A model generated the notes under the pieces. The model saw only the letters and a list, made by a program, of their open reading frames with translations. It did not search any database and had not been told where the DNA came from. Shown here in pieces: positions 1-6,034 of a DNA stretch of 7,477 nucleotides. Location of the stretch: the NCBI GenBank assembly GCA_028696365.1, contig JAQVHG010000105.1, positions 1-7,477 on the forward strand, in the 5' to 3' direction. How positions within the stretch are numbered: position 1 is the stretch's first letter; every line of letters starts with the position of its first letter. Source of the DNA: Methanofollis sp. Lineage in GTDB: Archaea > Halobacteriota > Methanomicrobia > Methanomicrobiales > Methanofollaceae. Position numbers and translations under genes: made by a program.

Positions 1-276
1 ATTTTCTGCGGGGGGGCTGGCCACACTCTCCACCACATATGTGCCTTCCTGCCCCGATCTTCCTTCCGAGGGAACGAGCGAGAACGAGTTCAAGATCAGA
101 AGATATCGAAGATTTCGGTGACCGGAAGATCTTTTATCGTCGCTGTGTGAGTGGTAACGATCTGGAGAAGAACACTTGGTCTTCGAGAGTCCGCAACAGG
201 ATCGAGGTGGGAAGGAAGGCGGATGGTGCACACTCTCCAAAGGGAGAGAGGAGGGGCTCTACAAAGTCGGGTTTGA
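1..276 (+). repeat. Fragmentary copy of a dispersed intergenic repeat
   Basis: No credible gene lies in this stretch. It carries pieces shared with other intergenic regions of the window: a G-run with GGCTGGCC near 11-22, CACACTCTCC at 22-31 and again at 229-238, and the end-like motif GGCTCTACAAAGTCG at 255-269. The same order (CACACTCTCC, then about 20 bases, then TCTACAAAG) is seen on the opposite strand at 3324-3363 and on this strand at 5065-5106. A piece near 68-130 (GGGAACGA, GAACGAGTTC, then GGAAGATCT) resembles the opposite strand of 3170-3225. The open reading frames across it are short and rich in Arg/Ser, as expected from chance translation. The boundaries are approximate and the copy is probably decayed. 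Confidence 0.5.
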
Positions 277-370
277 ATCACGTCCACTTCTTCTTCACCC
301 GCTCTCTTCAACTTCAATCTTCATGATAAGAGTTCAGGGGTTAAAGGTCACTTGAACCCTTCAGCGTGTG

Positions 371-389
371 ATCGCCCTGTGATGGCGAT
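371..389 (-). terminator. Weak hairpin downstream of the hemerythrin gene
   Basis: ATCGCC (371-376) and GGCGAT (384-389) form a perfect 6 bp stem with a 7-base loop, starting 6 bases past the stop codon of the minus-strand gene. There is no T-run after it on the minus strand, and archaeal termination usually depends on T-tracts. It may therefore stabilise the 3' end of the mRNA or be chance. Confidence 0.25.
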
Positions 390-395
390 ATGCTC

Positions 396-803
396 TCAGT
401 TCAGCCCATGGTCCTGGAAGCAGGTGATGTAGTGCGTGTCGCTTCCCTTGATGTGACCCGCCACCCAGTCGCGCAGGAACTTCATCACTTCGATGGAGAG
501 GCCGAGTTGTCCTGAAGCATATGCCCGCTGAAATTCGGCGACTTTCGCGACAAAGGCGTCGTGCTGTTTTTTATGGGTAGAATATTCTGAAAACCCGAAC
601 TCCCGCATGTACTCTTCCTCGGTGCCGAAGTGGTATTGGGTGTAGTCCGCGAGTTCGCCGAGGATTTTTTCGAGCGCATCCTTCCCCTTACCAGAGCGCA
701 TGGCGTCGTGGAGCGTGTTGATCTGGGCAACGAGGTTCTTGTGCTGTTCATCGATCTCAGAGATGCTGACCGAGAGGTCGTCAGACCAGTTCATGTATGC
801 CAT
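396..803 (-). CDS. Bacteriohemerythrin (O2-binding di-iron protein)
   Basis: A single-domain hemerythrin of 135 residues, the normal length for the prokaryotic family. All seven di-iron ligands can be placed: H21 (in DEQHKNL), H58 and E62 (in YHFGTEEEYM), H77 and H81 (HKKQH), H117 and D122 (HIKGSD). It should fold as a four-helix bundle that binds O2 reversibly between two iron atoms in the cytoplasm. There is no signal peptide and no fused signalling domain. In anaerobes such proteins are thought to scavenge or sense oxygen, or to deliver or store iron; which applies here is not shown. The start MAYMNW matches the family N-terminus (W6 conserved); M4 is an alternative. No Shine-Dalgarno sequence precedes the ATG, and a TATA-like box lies only 23-32 bases upstream, which suggests a leaderless mRNA. 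It appears to be transcribed alone. Confidence 0.95.
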   Translation of the reverse strand: MAYMNWSDDLSVSISEIDEQHKNLVAQINTLHDAMRSGKGKDALEKILGELADYTQYHFGTEEEYMREFGFSEYSTHKKQHDAFVAKVAEFQRAYASGQLGLSIEVMKFLRDWVAGHIKGSDTHYITCFQDHGLN

Positions 804-808
804 GGCAT

Positions 809-840
809 ATTGTTCGTAATAGTACTAATTAAATTGTTCG
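809..840 (-). promoter_or_regulatory. Hemerythrin promoter with flanking direct repeats
   Basis: Read on the minus strand, an AT-rich TATA-like box (AATTTAATTA, 826-835) lies 23-32 bases upstream of the ATG at 803. This is close to the archaeal TATA-to-start-site distance, so transcription probably begins at or next to the start codon. The octamer CGAACAAT occurs twice in the same orientation, at 833-840 (overlapping the TATA box) and at 809-816 (between box and gene), 24 bases apart. Such a pair could be an operator for a repressor that blocks TBP/TFB binding. The regulator is unknown. Confidence 0.5.
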
Positions 841-974
841 ACCATTCATGTGCAATGGCATGTCAAGAAAGGTCCCCATCTTTCGGTTTTGTAGAGAGCA
901 TATCCCAACACTCACTGGGGTTGAAACTCATCTTGAACTGAATTTTTCGTTCCTGAATTTCTAAACCCTATCCT

Positions 975-1235
975 CCACCAGGGGGCTTGGCCGCCCCCTG
1001 GACCCCCCGCCGCACGATAGGTCGTGGACGACAATCCCTCTTCATAGATTTTGAATATGCCTTCCCGACTCTCTCGTGGTCCCGGGGGTCCGGGAGCAGC
1101 GCCCCCGGCACGGTGGAGTTGGAAGGCATGAAGCCATCGTTAGGCAACGAAGAGAGGGAGGATCTCTCCACCATTTCTACTGTTATCTTCTGAGAAGGGA
1201 GAGGGCCGGAGAGTTTTGGGATGACCTCAGAGTGT
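975..1235 (+). repeat. Dispersed repeat, copy A, with GC-rich hairpins
   Basis: This is a roughly 260 bp element with several blocks matching the reverse strand of 2650-2866: CACGATAGGTCG (1013-1024), TGCCTTCCCGAC (1058-1069) and CTCTCGTGGTCCCGG (1071-1085, identical over 15 bases). It begins with a perfect 9 bp hairpin (978-986 with 993-1001, loop TTGGCC). A second hairpin, CCGGGGG/CCCCCGG, lies at 1082-1088 with 1102-1108. The right end, AGTTTTGGGATGACCTC (1212-1228), is identical over 17 bases to the minus strand of 6951-6967. Frames through it differ between copies, so it is probably not coding. It may be a decayed nonautonomous mobile element or a structured noncoding repeat. Confidence 0.75.
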
Positions 1236-1535
1236 ATCTAATTTCATTCTGTTCGCTCCTCAAGATCTCTCAAAGATGGAGATCTCGATGCCGCTCTTCC
1301 CTCGAAATATTTTGTGACTCTCATGTTCGCTGGCGATCATCGTCATCATCGAGGTGCAGGCAAGAGCGAGATTGAAATTGACGAAAACCTTCAACCCTAC
1401 CCCTCATCAGTATCTACAGATCCTGTCATTCCATTTTCTGGAACGCTGTTCTTCATCATCATGATATGGTGTTCCACCAGAGCAATGACGATGGCATCAC
1501 TACATCTGCTCTCCACCACGCCCCTCCAGCCACGA
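1236..1535. other. Region without a recognisable gene upstream of the permease
   Basis: This lies between repeat copy A and the permease ribosome binding site. Short open frames here have unusual composition (His/Ser/Arg-rich) and no family resemblance. An AT-rich patch at 1304-1312 (GAAATATTTTG region) could be a distant promoter element. GGAAC (1440-1444) and GTTCC (1471-1475) make a small inverted repeat. The only in-frame upstream start for the permease (1466) would add 27 residues of non-family sequence. No firm promoter is seen. Confidence 0.35.
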
Positions 1536-1542
1536 GGAGGTG
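1536..1542 (+). promoter_or_regulatory. Shine-Dalgarno site fixing the permease start
   Basis: GGAGGTG is followed by two ATG codons at 1544 and 1547. Only the second has a usable spacing (4 bases after the motif), and it yields a protein that begins directly with the cytoplasmic lead-in to the first membrane segment. It argues against the upstream ATG at 1466. Confidence 0.75.
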
Positions 1543-1546
1543 GATG

Positions 1547-2623
1547 ATGGGGATCTCCAGATCTCTGATCGTGGCACAGAAGGAATTTGTCGACCACCTC
1601 ACCAGCAAACGCTTCTTTGTCCTCATGGCCCTCTTCCTGCTCATCATGGTCATCGGGATGTACCAGGGTCTTGGCGAGTACACCCGCGACCTTGCCTCGT
1701 ACCAGGAGACGATGGCGGCGGCCGAGAGCGGCACCTTGACCGGATGGATGCCAGAGCGACCGTCGGTGCTCTCGGTCTTCTCTGGGATCGCCGACCAGGT
1801 TGTCATCATCGGGGCGGTCCTTGCCATCGCGATCGGGTTTGACCTCGTCTCAAAGGAGAAGGAGACAAAGACGCTCAAGACCCTCCTCTCCCACCCCATC
1901 TACCGCGACGAGGTGATCAACGGCAAGGCCATTGGCGGGGGTGCGGCGATCGTCCTTGCAGTCGTGGCGGCGCTCCTCGTCGCCCTTGCGATGCTCCTCA
2001 TCGCCGGCATCGTCCCGACCATCGACGAGTGCTCCGCCATCCTCACCTTCGGGGTGGTCTCTGTCCTCTTCCTCCTCATCTATTTCACCCTCGCTCTCAC
2101 CTTCTCTACCCTTGCGCCTGAAAGCGGGAGCGCCCTCATCGCCACCCTCGTCGTCTTCATCATCCTCTCCTCTCTCCTCCCCCTTGCAGGAGAGATCGCC
2201 GTCGACACATGGGCGGGAGAGCAGCCTGAAGTACCAGTGCAGACCGTCATTATGGGGAGCCTCATCTCGACTGGGGAAGATCGAGACCCAGTGGAAGAGA
2301 AAGAGGCGATGATGAAGTACGAGGCTGACGCCAGGGCATATTATGAGAAAAAGACGTTCGTCACCGCGGTCGTCGAGGCCGCCTCCCCGCAGACGAACTA
2401 CATTAAGATCACCAGTGCGATCATCGATCCCTATCGTGTCGCATTGAAGGAAAACACCCAGCCGGGTCCGTTCTCAGTTCTGGTCATCGACCCCGACACC
2501 GCCCCGCCGCATTTCACGGACGTCCTTGCCGGTCTCTGGGGAAACATCGTCCTCCTCCTGGCACTCCCTGGAGTGCTTTTTCTCATCGCCTATCTCTGTT
2601 TTATGAGGATCGATGTGCGATGA
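1547..2623 (+). CDS. ABC-2 type transporter permease subunit
   Basis: A 358-residue integral membrane protein of the ABC-2 (NosY-like) permease family. Hydropathy read by eye gives six membrane segments, near residues 22-40, 83-100, 130-155, 163-188, 193-215 and 329-351. A long hydrophilic stretch (about 217-328) lies before the last one. The N-terminus (AQKEFVDHLTSKRF) and the cytoplasmic loop after TM2 (SKEKETKTLKTLLSHPIYRD, residues 102-121, then EVINGKAIGG) are typical of these archaeal permeases, where the loop is the expected coupling site for the ATPase. It would form an exporter with a separate ATP-binding subunit, which is absent from this window. The substrate cannot be predicted; family members move lipids, antibiotics or copper-related factors. 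Codon use is GC-rich (43 of 60 bases in one sampled row). Two opposed copies of a repeat flank the gene. The start was chosen from the ribosome binding site. Confidence 0.9.
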   Translation: MGISRSLIVAQKEFVDHLTSKRFFVLMALFLLIMVIGMYQGLGEYTRDLASYQETMAAAESGTLTGWMPERPSVLSVFSGIADQVVIIGAVLAIAIGFDLVSKEKETKTLKTLLSHPIYRDEVINGKAIGGGAAIVLAVVAALLVALAMLLIAGIVPTIDECSAILTFGVVSVLFLLIYFTLALTFSTLAPESGSALIATLVVFIILSSLLPLAGEIAVDTWAGEQPEVPVQTVIMGSLISTGEDRDPVEEKEAMMKYEADARAYYEKKTFVTAVVEAASPQTNYIKITSAIIDPYRVALKENTQPGPFSVLVIDPDTAPPHFTDVLAGLWGNIVLLLALPGVLFLIAYLCFMRIDVR

Positions 2624-2647
2624 GAGGAGAGCACCGCCTCATAGAAT

Positions 2648-2866
2648 AATTCTCTGGCCTTGTAGAAACCCTCACCTCTTGTGTAGGGGAGACGTGTGTC
2701 ACCCGCCTTCCCCCCTCTTTGGCCGGGGGCGAGTGCCGCCTGGATCTCCGGGACCACGAGAGGGTCGGGAAGGCACCATCGATGATCATAAAGAGAGTGT
2801 TGCCGTCCTCGACCTATCGTGTGGCAGGGGGTTTGGGGGGCGGCAAGCCCCCCGCAGAGAGAACGG
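2648..2866 (-). repeat. Dispersed repeat, copy B, inverted relative to copy A
   Basis: Read on the minus strand it has the same blocks in the same order as the copy at 975-1235. A GC hairpin (GGGGGGC 2835-2841 with GCCCCCC 2847-2853, loop GGCAA) comes first, then CACGATAGGTCG (2810-2821), TGCCTTCCCGAC (2764-2775) and CTCTCGTGGTCCCGG (2748-2762). It ends with GGTGAGGGTTTCTACAAGGC (within 2656-2676) and AGAGAATTATTC. Its end lies about 25 bases beyond the permease stop. The hairpin arms differ in sequence from copy A but still pair, as expected if structure is maintained. Long reverse open frames across it look like chance translation. Confidence 0.75.
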
Positions 2867-3320
2867 TCCAGAGGATTTCTACAGAGCCAATTCTCCTGAA
2901 CGTTTTTCATATTTTTGAGCCCATAGAAACCTTCACCTCCTTTGGCAGTGAGCATGGCTCAATCGTCTTCCCTGTTCGAGAGGACAACCGAAGGGAGTTG
3001 AAAAAATTTCCAATTTTTGATCAGTCAAGAAGATTCATAGATCTTCGACGGCAATATCCCCACCACAGAAGTTAATCCTGAGGGATTCTACGGGATCATA
3101 TACTGATAATTATCTATCAGAAAAATTTTCAACTCCCCATGCACGGAAAATTATGAATTTTATTCGTCGGGGATCTTCGGTCCTGTATTTTCTCGAACTC
3201 GCTCCCGTTCGTTCCCATGGAATCGCGAGAGGTACGAGAAAATGAGAGAAGACTATGATGAGAGTTTGCGGTCCTCCGTTTATCTTCTGCGGAGAATTCC
3301 TGAAGGAAATTTAAGGAAGT
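2867..3320. other. Gene-free stretch with two opposed repeat ends
   Basis: There is no supportable gene. GAGGATTTCTACAGAGCCA (2871-2889, plus strand) and a minus-strand relative (2917-2937, GGTGAAGGTTTCTATGGGCT) are two copies of the repeat-family end motif facing each other. A third weak version (GAGGGATTCTACGGGATC) is at 3080-3097. Positions 3170-3240 resemble the opposite strand of 68-130. The stretch becomes AT-rich after 3000. It looks like accumulated repeat debris. Confidence 0.4.
3103..3129. terminator. AT-rich palindrome followed by A/T tract
   Basis: CTGATA (3103-3108) pairs with TATCAG (3115-3120), and the ten-base GATAATTATC inside (3105-3114) is itself a perfect palindrome. The sequence AAAAATTTT follows at 3121-3129. 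It could be a terminator or a protein-binding site, but no gene ends nearby on either strand, so its role is open. Confidence 0.25.
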
Positions 3321-3480
3321 TTTGGCTTTGTAGAAATCCTCACTTATCGTGGGGAGAGTGTGCGTCCCCCAACTTCCTGTAGTCTCTCGCCCCAGGTCGA
3401 TGGTGTGGGAAGGCATGTCGATCAGACCAGCCGCCTCTATCATAGAATATTTCCTGTCATCTCGTGCCGAGGGAAACCCC
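3321..3480 (-). repeat. Dispersed repeat, copy C (diverged)
   Basis: On the minus strand this copy ends with GTGAGGATTTCTACAAAGCC (3324-3343), closely matching the end of copy B. It is preceded by GCACACTCTCC (3353-3363), shared with 228-238, and ATGCCTTCCC (3408-3417), shared with copies A and B. Farther in, GAAATATTCTATGATAGAGGCGG (written here in the sense of the minus strand, within 3430-3453) resembles sequence just beyond the end of copy B at 2633-2655. The match to A and B is weaker in the middle. Open frames on both strands (86 and 126 codons) cover it but have no family resemblance. Confidence 0.55.
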
Positions 3481-3511
3481 CTGGATTCAAAGATCAGAGA
3501 TCTTCTCAAAC

Positions 3512-3557
3512 TCGCCGGCGCTCATACTCCCACGATGAGGATCGGTGGGGCCGGCGA
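3512..3557. other. Strong two-part hairpin, possible structured RNA
   Basis: An outer 8 bp stem TCGCCGGC (3512-3519) with GCCGGCGA (3550-3557) encloses a second stem, CCCACGAT (3529-3536) with ATC-GTGGG (3541-3549, one bulged G at 3544). The inner tetraloop is GAGG. Nine unpaired bases (3520-3528) lie on the left side only. The total is 16 base pairs in 46 bases, mostly G-C. It may be a small structured RNA, a leader element, or part of a decayed repeat. The strand is not determined. Confidence 0.4.
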
Positions 3558-3822
3558 ATTGAACACGGTCTCCACCAATATTCTTGTCTTGAAAAAAGAG
3601 ATCAAATGACGAGAACTTTTCATCCTGTATGTGCGAGGTGTACGTTCGCGTCATGAGCAGTTCTACAAAGCCATTTCACCTCACCATAATCCGCGGCACC
3701 TATTATCCCGGCACTTCCCCGTACAAATTCTATAGATACATCTGGACCGCTCCCCTGCTCAGAGGTCGACGATCAGTTCACAATGCTTAAGAGACCCCTC
3801 TCTGAATCAATGATATCCGATC
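3558..3822. other. Upstream region of the winged-helix regulator
   Basis: No gene can be supported. A repeat-family end motif TTCTACAAAGCCA is at 3661-3673 on the plus strand. TTCTATAGATA (3729-3739) is a possible TATA-like box about 85-95 bases before the ATG at 3823, and GCTTAAGAG (3785-3793) is closer but a poorer match. No strong operator-like repeat is seen. Confidence 0.3.
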
Positions 3823-4515
3823 ATGCCCCTGGAGGAGGATCTCTTCAGAGTGGATCCCGCCCATCACAAGGATGTCGCTGACCAGGAGAGGGCTAACGAT
3901 CTTGAACCCGTGATAAATATGGACCAGAGAGGGAGGAACGCTTTTGCCGGAGGAATAGTCACCATCGCTATACTCACGCTTCTCTCGATATTCATCCTCC
4001 CACGACAGGTGCAGATTGTCATCGGAAATGAGACTCCAGTCGTCCATCAGATCCCTTCGGTCTATACTCTTTCCGACTGCCTCCTCATCGCGCTCGTATC
4101 ATTTCTTCTCGGTGCAGTGCTCTCCTATCTCCTGATGGTTAGGCATTCAATCTCTGAGGAGATGCACGGACCGGTTGATCATGAGAACGACGACACCGAG
4201 ATCTCCCCCACTGAGATGCCGGGATCAGACAAGACCCCACTCTCACCCTCTGAAGATCTCAAATCATGTGATGAGGACATCATCCCGCCACACCCCCCCG
4301 AATATCAGCAGGCCATGCTGAAGTTGCTGAAAGGGAATGAGCGAAAGATCATCGAAACATTGATCGATCACGGGGAGATGAACCAGACCGAACTCTCTGA
4401 GAGGACAGGGATCCCCAAGTCGACGCTTTCGCGGACACTCCAGGACCTTGAAGCACGCGATCTGGTGCGAAGATACGAGAACGGTATGAGCAAGATGGTG
4501 AAATTGGAGGTCTGA
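3823..4515 (+). CDS. Membrane-anchored winged-helix transcription regulator
   Basis: A 230-residue protein with a hydrophilic N-terminus (about 1-38) and two membrane segments near residues 40-59 and 83-106, joined by a short extracytoplasmic loop. An acidic, Ser/Pro-rich linker (about 110-160) follows, then a C-terminal winged helix-turn-helix (about 163-230). In the wHTH, MNQTELSERTGIPKSTLSRT (186-205) is a clear helix-turn-helix of MarR/TrmB-like type, followed by LEARDLVRR and a basic wing. This plan is common in archaeal membrane-bound regulators that are thought to pass a membrane or external signal to DNA. Target and signal are unknown. The start is uncertain: the ATG at 3823 lacks a ribosome binding site, GTG at 3850 has GGAGGAGG 11 bases upstream (3831-3838), and ATG 3919 would still keep both membrane segments. 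Its end converges on the zinc-ribbon gene 37 bases away. Confidence 0.85.
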   Translation: MPLEEDLFRVDPAHHKDVADQERANDLEPVINMDQRGRNAFAGGIVTIAILTLLSIFILPRQVQIVIGNETPVVHQIPSVYTLSDCLLIALVSFLLGAVLSYLLMVRHSISEEMHGPVDHENDDTEISPTEMPGSDKTPLSPSEDLKSCDEDIIPPHPPEYQQAMLKLLKGNERKIIETLIDHGEMNQTELSERTGIPKSTLSRTLQDLEARDLVRRYENGMSKMVKLEV

Positions 4516-4552
4516 CGCAAAGGGAGACGCCACTCATCGGCAGACCCACCCC

Positions 4553-4816
4553 TTAGAGGATCCGTATCAGGTACTGCAGTGCAAAAAAGAGGAGAAGAGC
4601 GAGTGCGGCGATCCTGACCCAGCGGTAGACCGAGACCGACCTCTGTGCTCCACGTTCTTCCTCTCCAGATGGAAGCGGGAGTTTCTCCTCTGACTCGACG
4701 ACAAAGGATCCAGTGTAGCCGCACTGTTTGCAGCGGTACGTCATGCCAGCATACCCCCCGAGCACCTGGTAGAGGTCGGTGCTTCCGCACTGCGGACACC
4801 TGAGCATGAGAGACAT
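4553..4816 (-). CDS. Small zinc-ribbon protein with C-terminal membrane anchor
   Basis: An 87-residue protein of unknown function. The N-terminal half is a zinc ribbon with C7-P-Q-C10-G and C29-K-Q-C32-G, the CPxCG/CxxCG pattern that binds one zinc ion. A charged linker (about 41-60) leads to one hydrophobic helix near residues 67-84, so the ribbon should face the cytoplasm while the C-terminus is in the membrane. Such small proteins are frequent in methanogens and mostly uncharacterised. Protein or nucleic-acid contacts by the ribbon are possible but unproven. M1 (4816) and M4 (4807) are both possible starts; neither has a good ribosome binding site. It is convergent with the upstream-numbered regulator and separated from the PepSY gene by about 300 bases, so it is probably a single-gene unit. 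Confidence 0.8.
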   Translation of the reverse strand: MSLMLRCPQCGSTDLYQVLGGYAGMTYRCKQCGYTGSFVVESEEKLPLPSGEEERGAQRSVSVYRWVRIAALALLLFFALQYLIRIL

Positions 4817-4859
4817 TTTGGCGAAGATCGTATCAAGGTATGGGATGAGGAGTTCTGGT

Positions 4860-4879
4860 GGAACAAATTAACTTTGTCC
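4860..4879 (-). promoter_or_regulatory. Candidate promoter of the zinc-ribbon gene
   Basis: A TATA-like AAGTTAATTTG (minus strand, about 4865-4875) lies 48-58 bases upstream of the ATG. It is embedded in an imperfect inverted repeat, GGAACAAA (4860-4867) with TTTGTCC (4873-4879), with one extra base in the left arm. An operator overlapping the TATA box is possible. The implied leader is about 20-30 bases. Confidence 0.35.
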
Positions 4880-5107
4880 AGGCTTGATCCTCTGACTCCA
4901 TAGGTGCATGAGTTCCTGCCTCATTCTCACAGGATCCGTCCAAGGTGTCATCTCCATTCAGGATGGAAGGAGTGATCTTGAGAAGACCAGAATTCCTCCC
5001 GCTGAGAGAGTTGATCCAGGATGGATCCTAAAATCTAAATCTAAAGATTTCCAGAATTGTTTTTCACACTCTCATCAGCGGGAGGAAGGAGGGAGTTCTA
5101 CAAGGCG
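4880..5107 (+). repeat. Intergenic stretch with a partial repeat copy at its right end
   Basis: This lies between the zinc-ribbon promoter and the PepSY gene and has no credible gene. CACACTCTC (5065-5073) followed by AGTTCTACAAGGC (5094-5106) matches, in order and spacing, the repeat-family end seen at 229-269 and 3324-3363. Local small repeats include GGATCC-like half sites near 4931 and 5024-5030 and a doubled AAATCT at 5034-5045. Only the right third is confidently repeat-related. Confidence 0.45.
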
Positions 5108-5144
5108 AAAAAAATGGTTTTGCCTATACAATATAGGCTTTTTT
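5108..5144. terminator. Hairpin with T-tracts overlapping the PepSY stop codon
   Basis: GCCTATA (5122-5128) and TATAGGC (5132-5138) form a perfect 7 bp stem with a 3-base loop. On the plus strand it is directly followed by six T (5139-5144). On the minus strand the stem contains the last codons and the TAG stop (5126-5124) of the PepSY gene, and seven T (complement of 5108-5114) follow 7 bases beyond the stem. It can act as a terminator in either direction. Confidence 0.6.
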
Positions 5145-6023
5145 GAGAATTTCACCAGAATGAGCATCGATCCATGCCGAACCAAAATCAACTCCATTCT
5201 CCTGTAAATATGAATCATCAAAACGTATCCACCAGGTCAGCCTGATATCATGACAGTCCTCTATCCGGGCAGGATAATTCATATCCATCCACACAAGTTT
5301 TGAAGAAACGATTGTGATCTCTGTTTCATATCTCTCTTTCATGAGATCACTCAAGATACGTTGCGCCTCAATGTTCTGTACGCCTGGCATTGCACTACCA
5401 GAGACCTTATTCTCAGGCATTACCCATGTCCTGTGATAACTCATGATATCTCCAGTATATGGATTGATTCCGACCCGTATACCATCAGAAAGACAGGGGA
5501 TACCGTTGATGACCCTCCAGAAGTGAACAGAATACTTTCCAGCCCGATCCTTTGCATGAGGCGGCTGAAGCCTTACGTCATCAAAAAGGATCTCACCATC
5601 GATGTTCTGTGTTGCGATATAATCTGCAGCGATCTTTTTGGCTTCATTGGCTGTGATATCATCCATCTTCTCAGTTTTTTCTTTCGCTTTTCCATAATAG
5701 AAATCAAGTTCTCCTGTCTTGGCGTCAACGCCGACAAGAAGATTCTCACCATTTTCTGTAATAGCACTGAATTGCCAAATCTTCCCAAAGACTTGATCAT
5801 CAATGAGCCCACCCGTTATTTTTGTGATCTCTGTATCTGGAATGTTTAACTCCGCACTCTTTTTTGCATCTTCCATAGTGATTTGGACTGCTTCGTTGGC
5901 TGGATTTAGATATAAAGACGTCTTTGGAGTCATCTCTGCCTCGTCAGGTGATGCCGCAGAGAGTACAGGCACGGCCACCAGAACCATACACATGACAATC
6001 GCCACAGATATGATCTTCTTCAT
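5124..6023 (-). CDS. Secreted protein with three PepSY/YcdB-like modules
   Basis: A 299-residue exported protein. A signal peptide covers about residues 1-24 (MKKIISVAIV..., cleavage near VLSAAS). Three similar modules follow, roughly 47-110, 122-198 and 215-295. Each starts with a helix rich in Ala/Lys (EDAKKSAEL, NEAKKIAADYI, IEAQRILSDLM) and ends with a strand-turn motif (VGVDAKTGEL, VGINPYTGDI, AWIDAHSGEI). The second has the fuller form with VHFWRVINGIPCLSDGIRV, as in PepSY or YcdB/YcdC proteins. PepSY domains occur in propeptides of secreted metalloproteases and in cell-surface proteins, and some are thought to inhibit peptidases. The gene starts 11 bases after the peptidase gene, with its GAGGTGA ribosome site (6028-6034) just reaching that gene's TGA, so translation is likely coupled. 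ATG 6023 was chosen over 6026 and 6059 because of ribosome-site spacing. Confidence 0.85.
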   Translation of the reverse strand: MKKIISVAIVMCMVLVAVPVLSAASPDEAEMTPKTSLYLNPANEAVQITMEDAKKSAELNIPDTEITKITGGLIDDQVFGKIWQFSAITENGENLLVGVDAKTGELDFYYGKAKEKTEKMDDITANEAKKIAADYIATQNIDGEILFDDVRLQPPHAKDRAGKYSVHFWRVINGIPCLSDGIRVGINPYTGDIMSYHRTWVMPENKVSGSAMPGVQNIEAQRILSDLMKERYETEITIVSSKLVWMDMNYPARIEDCHDIRLTWWIRFDDSYLQENGVDFGSAWIDAHSGEILKKAYIV

Positions 6024-6034
6024 CATTTCACCTC

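Noticed and set aside
39..326. 95-codon open frame at the left edge, plus strand
   Set aside because: It is Arg/Ser-rich with no family motif or ribosome binding site, and it runs through repeat fragments in a frame not kept in other copies.
1466..1546. Extended N-terminus for the ABC permease
   Set aside because: The extra 27 residues are not family-like and lack a ribosome binding site, while GGAGGTG sits just before ATG 1547.
2590..2955. 121-codon reverse open frame beyond the permease
   Set aside because: It overlaps repeat copy B and the permease 3' end. The related copy A is read in a different register, so the frame is not conserved.
3129..3609. Overlapping open frames of 126 (minus) and 86 (plus) codons
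   Set aside because: Both lie in repeat copy C and the hairpin region, have no recognisable domain and no ribosome binding site. One could still be a small hypothetical gene, but I cannot support it.
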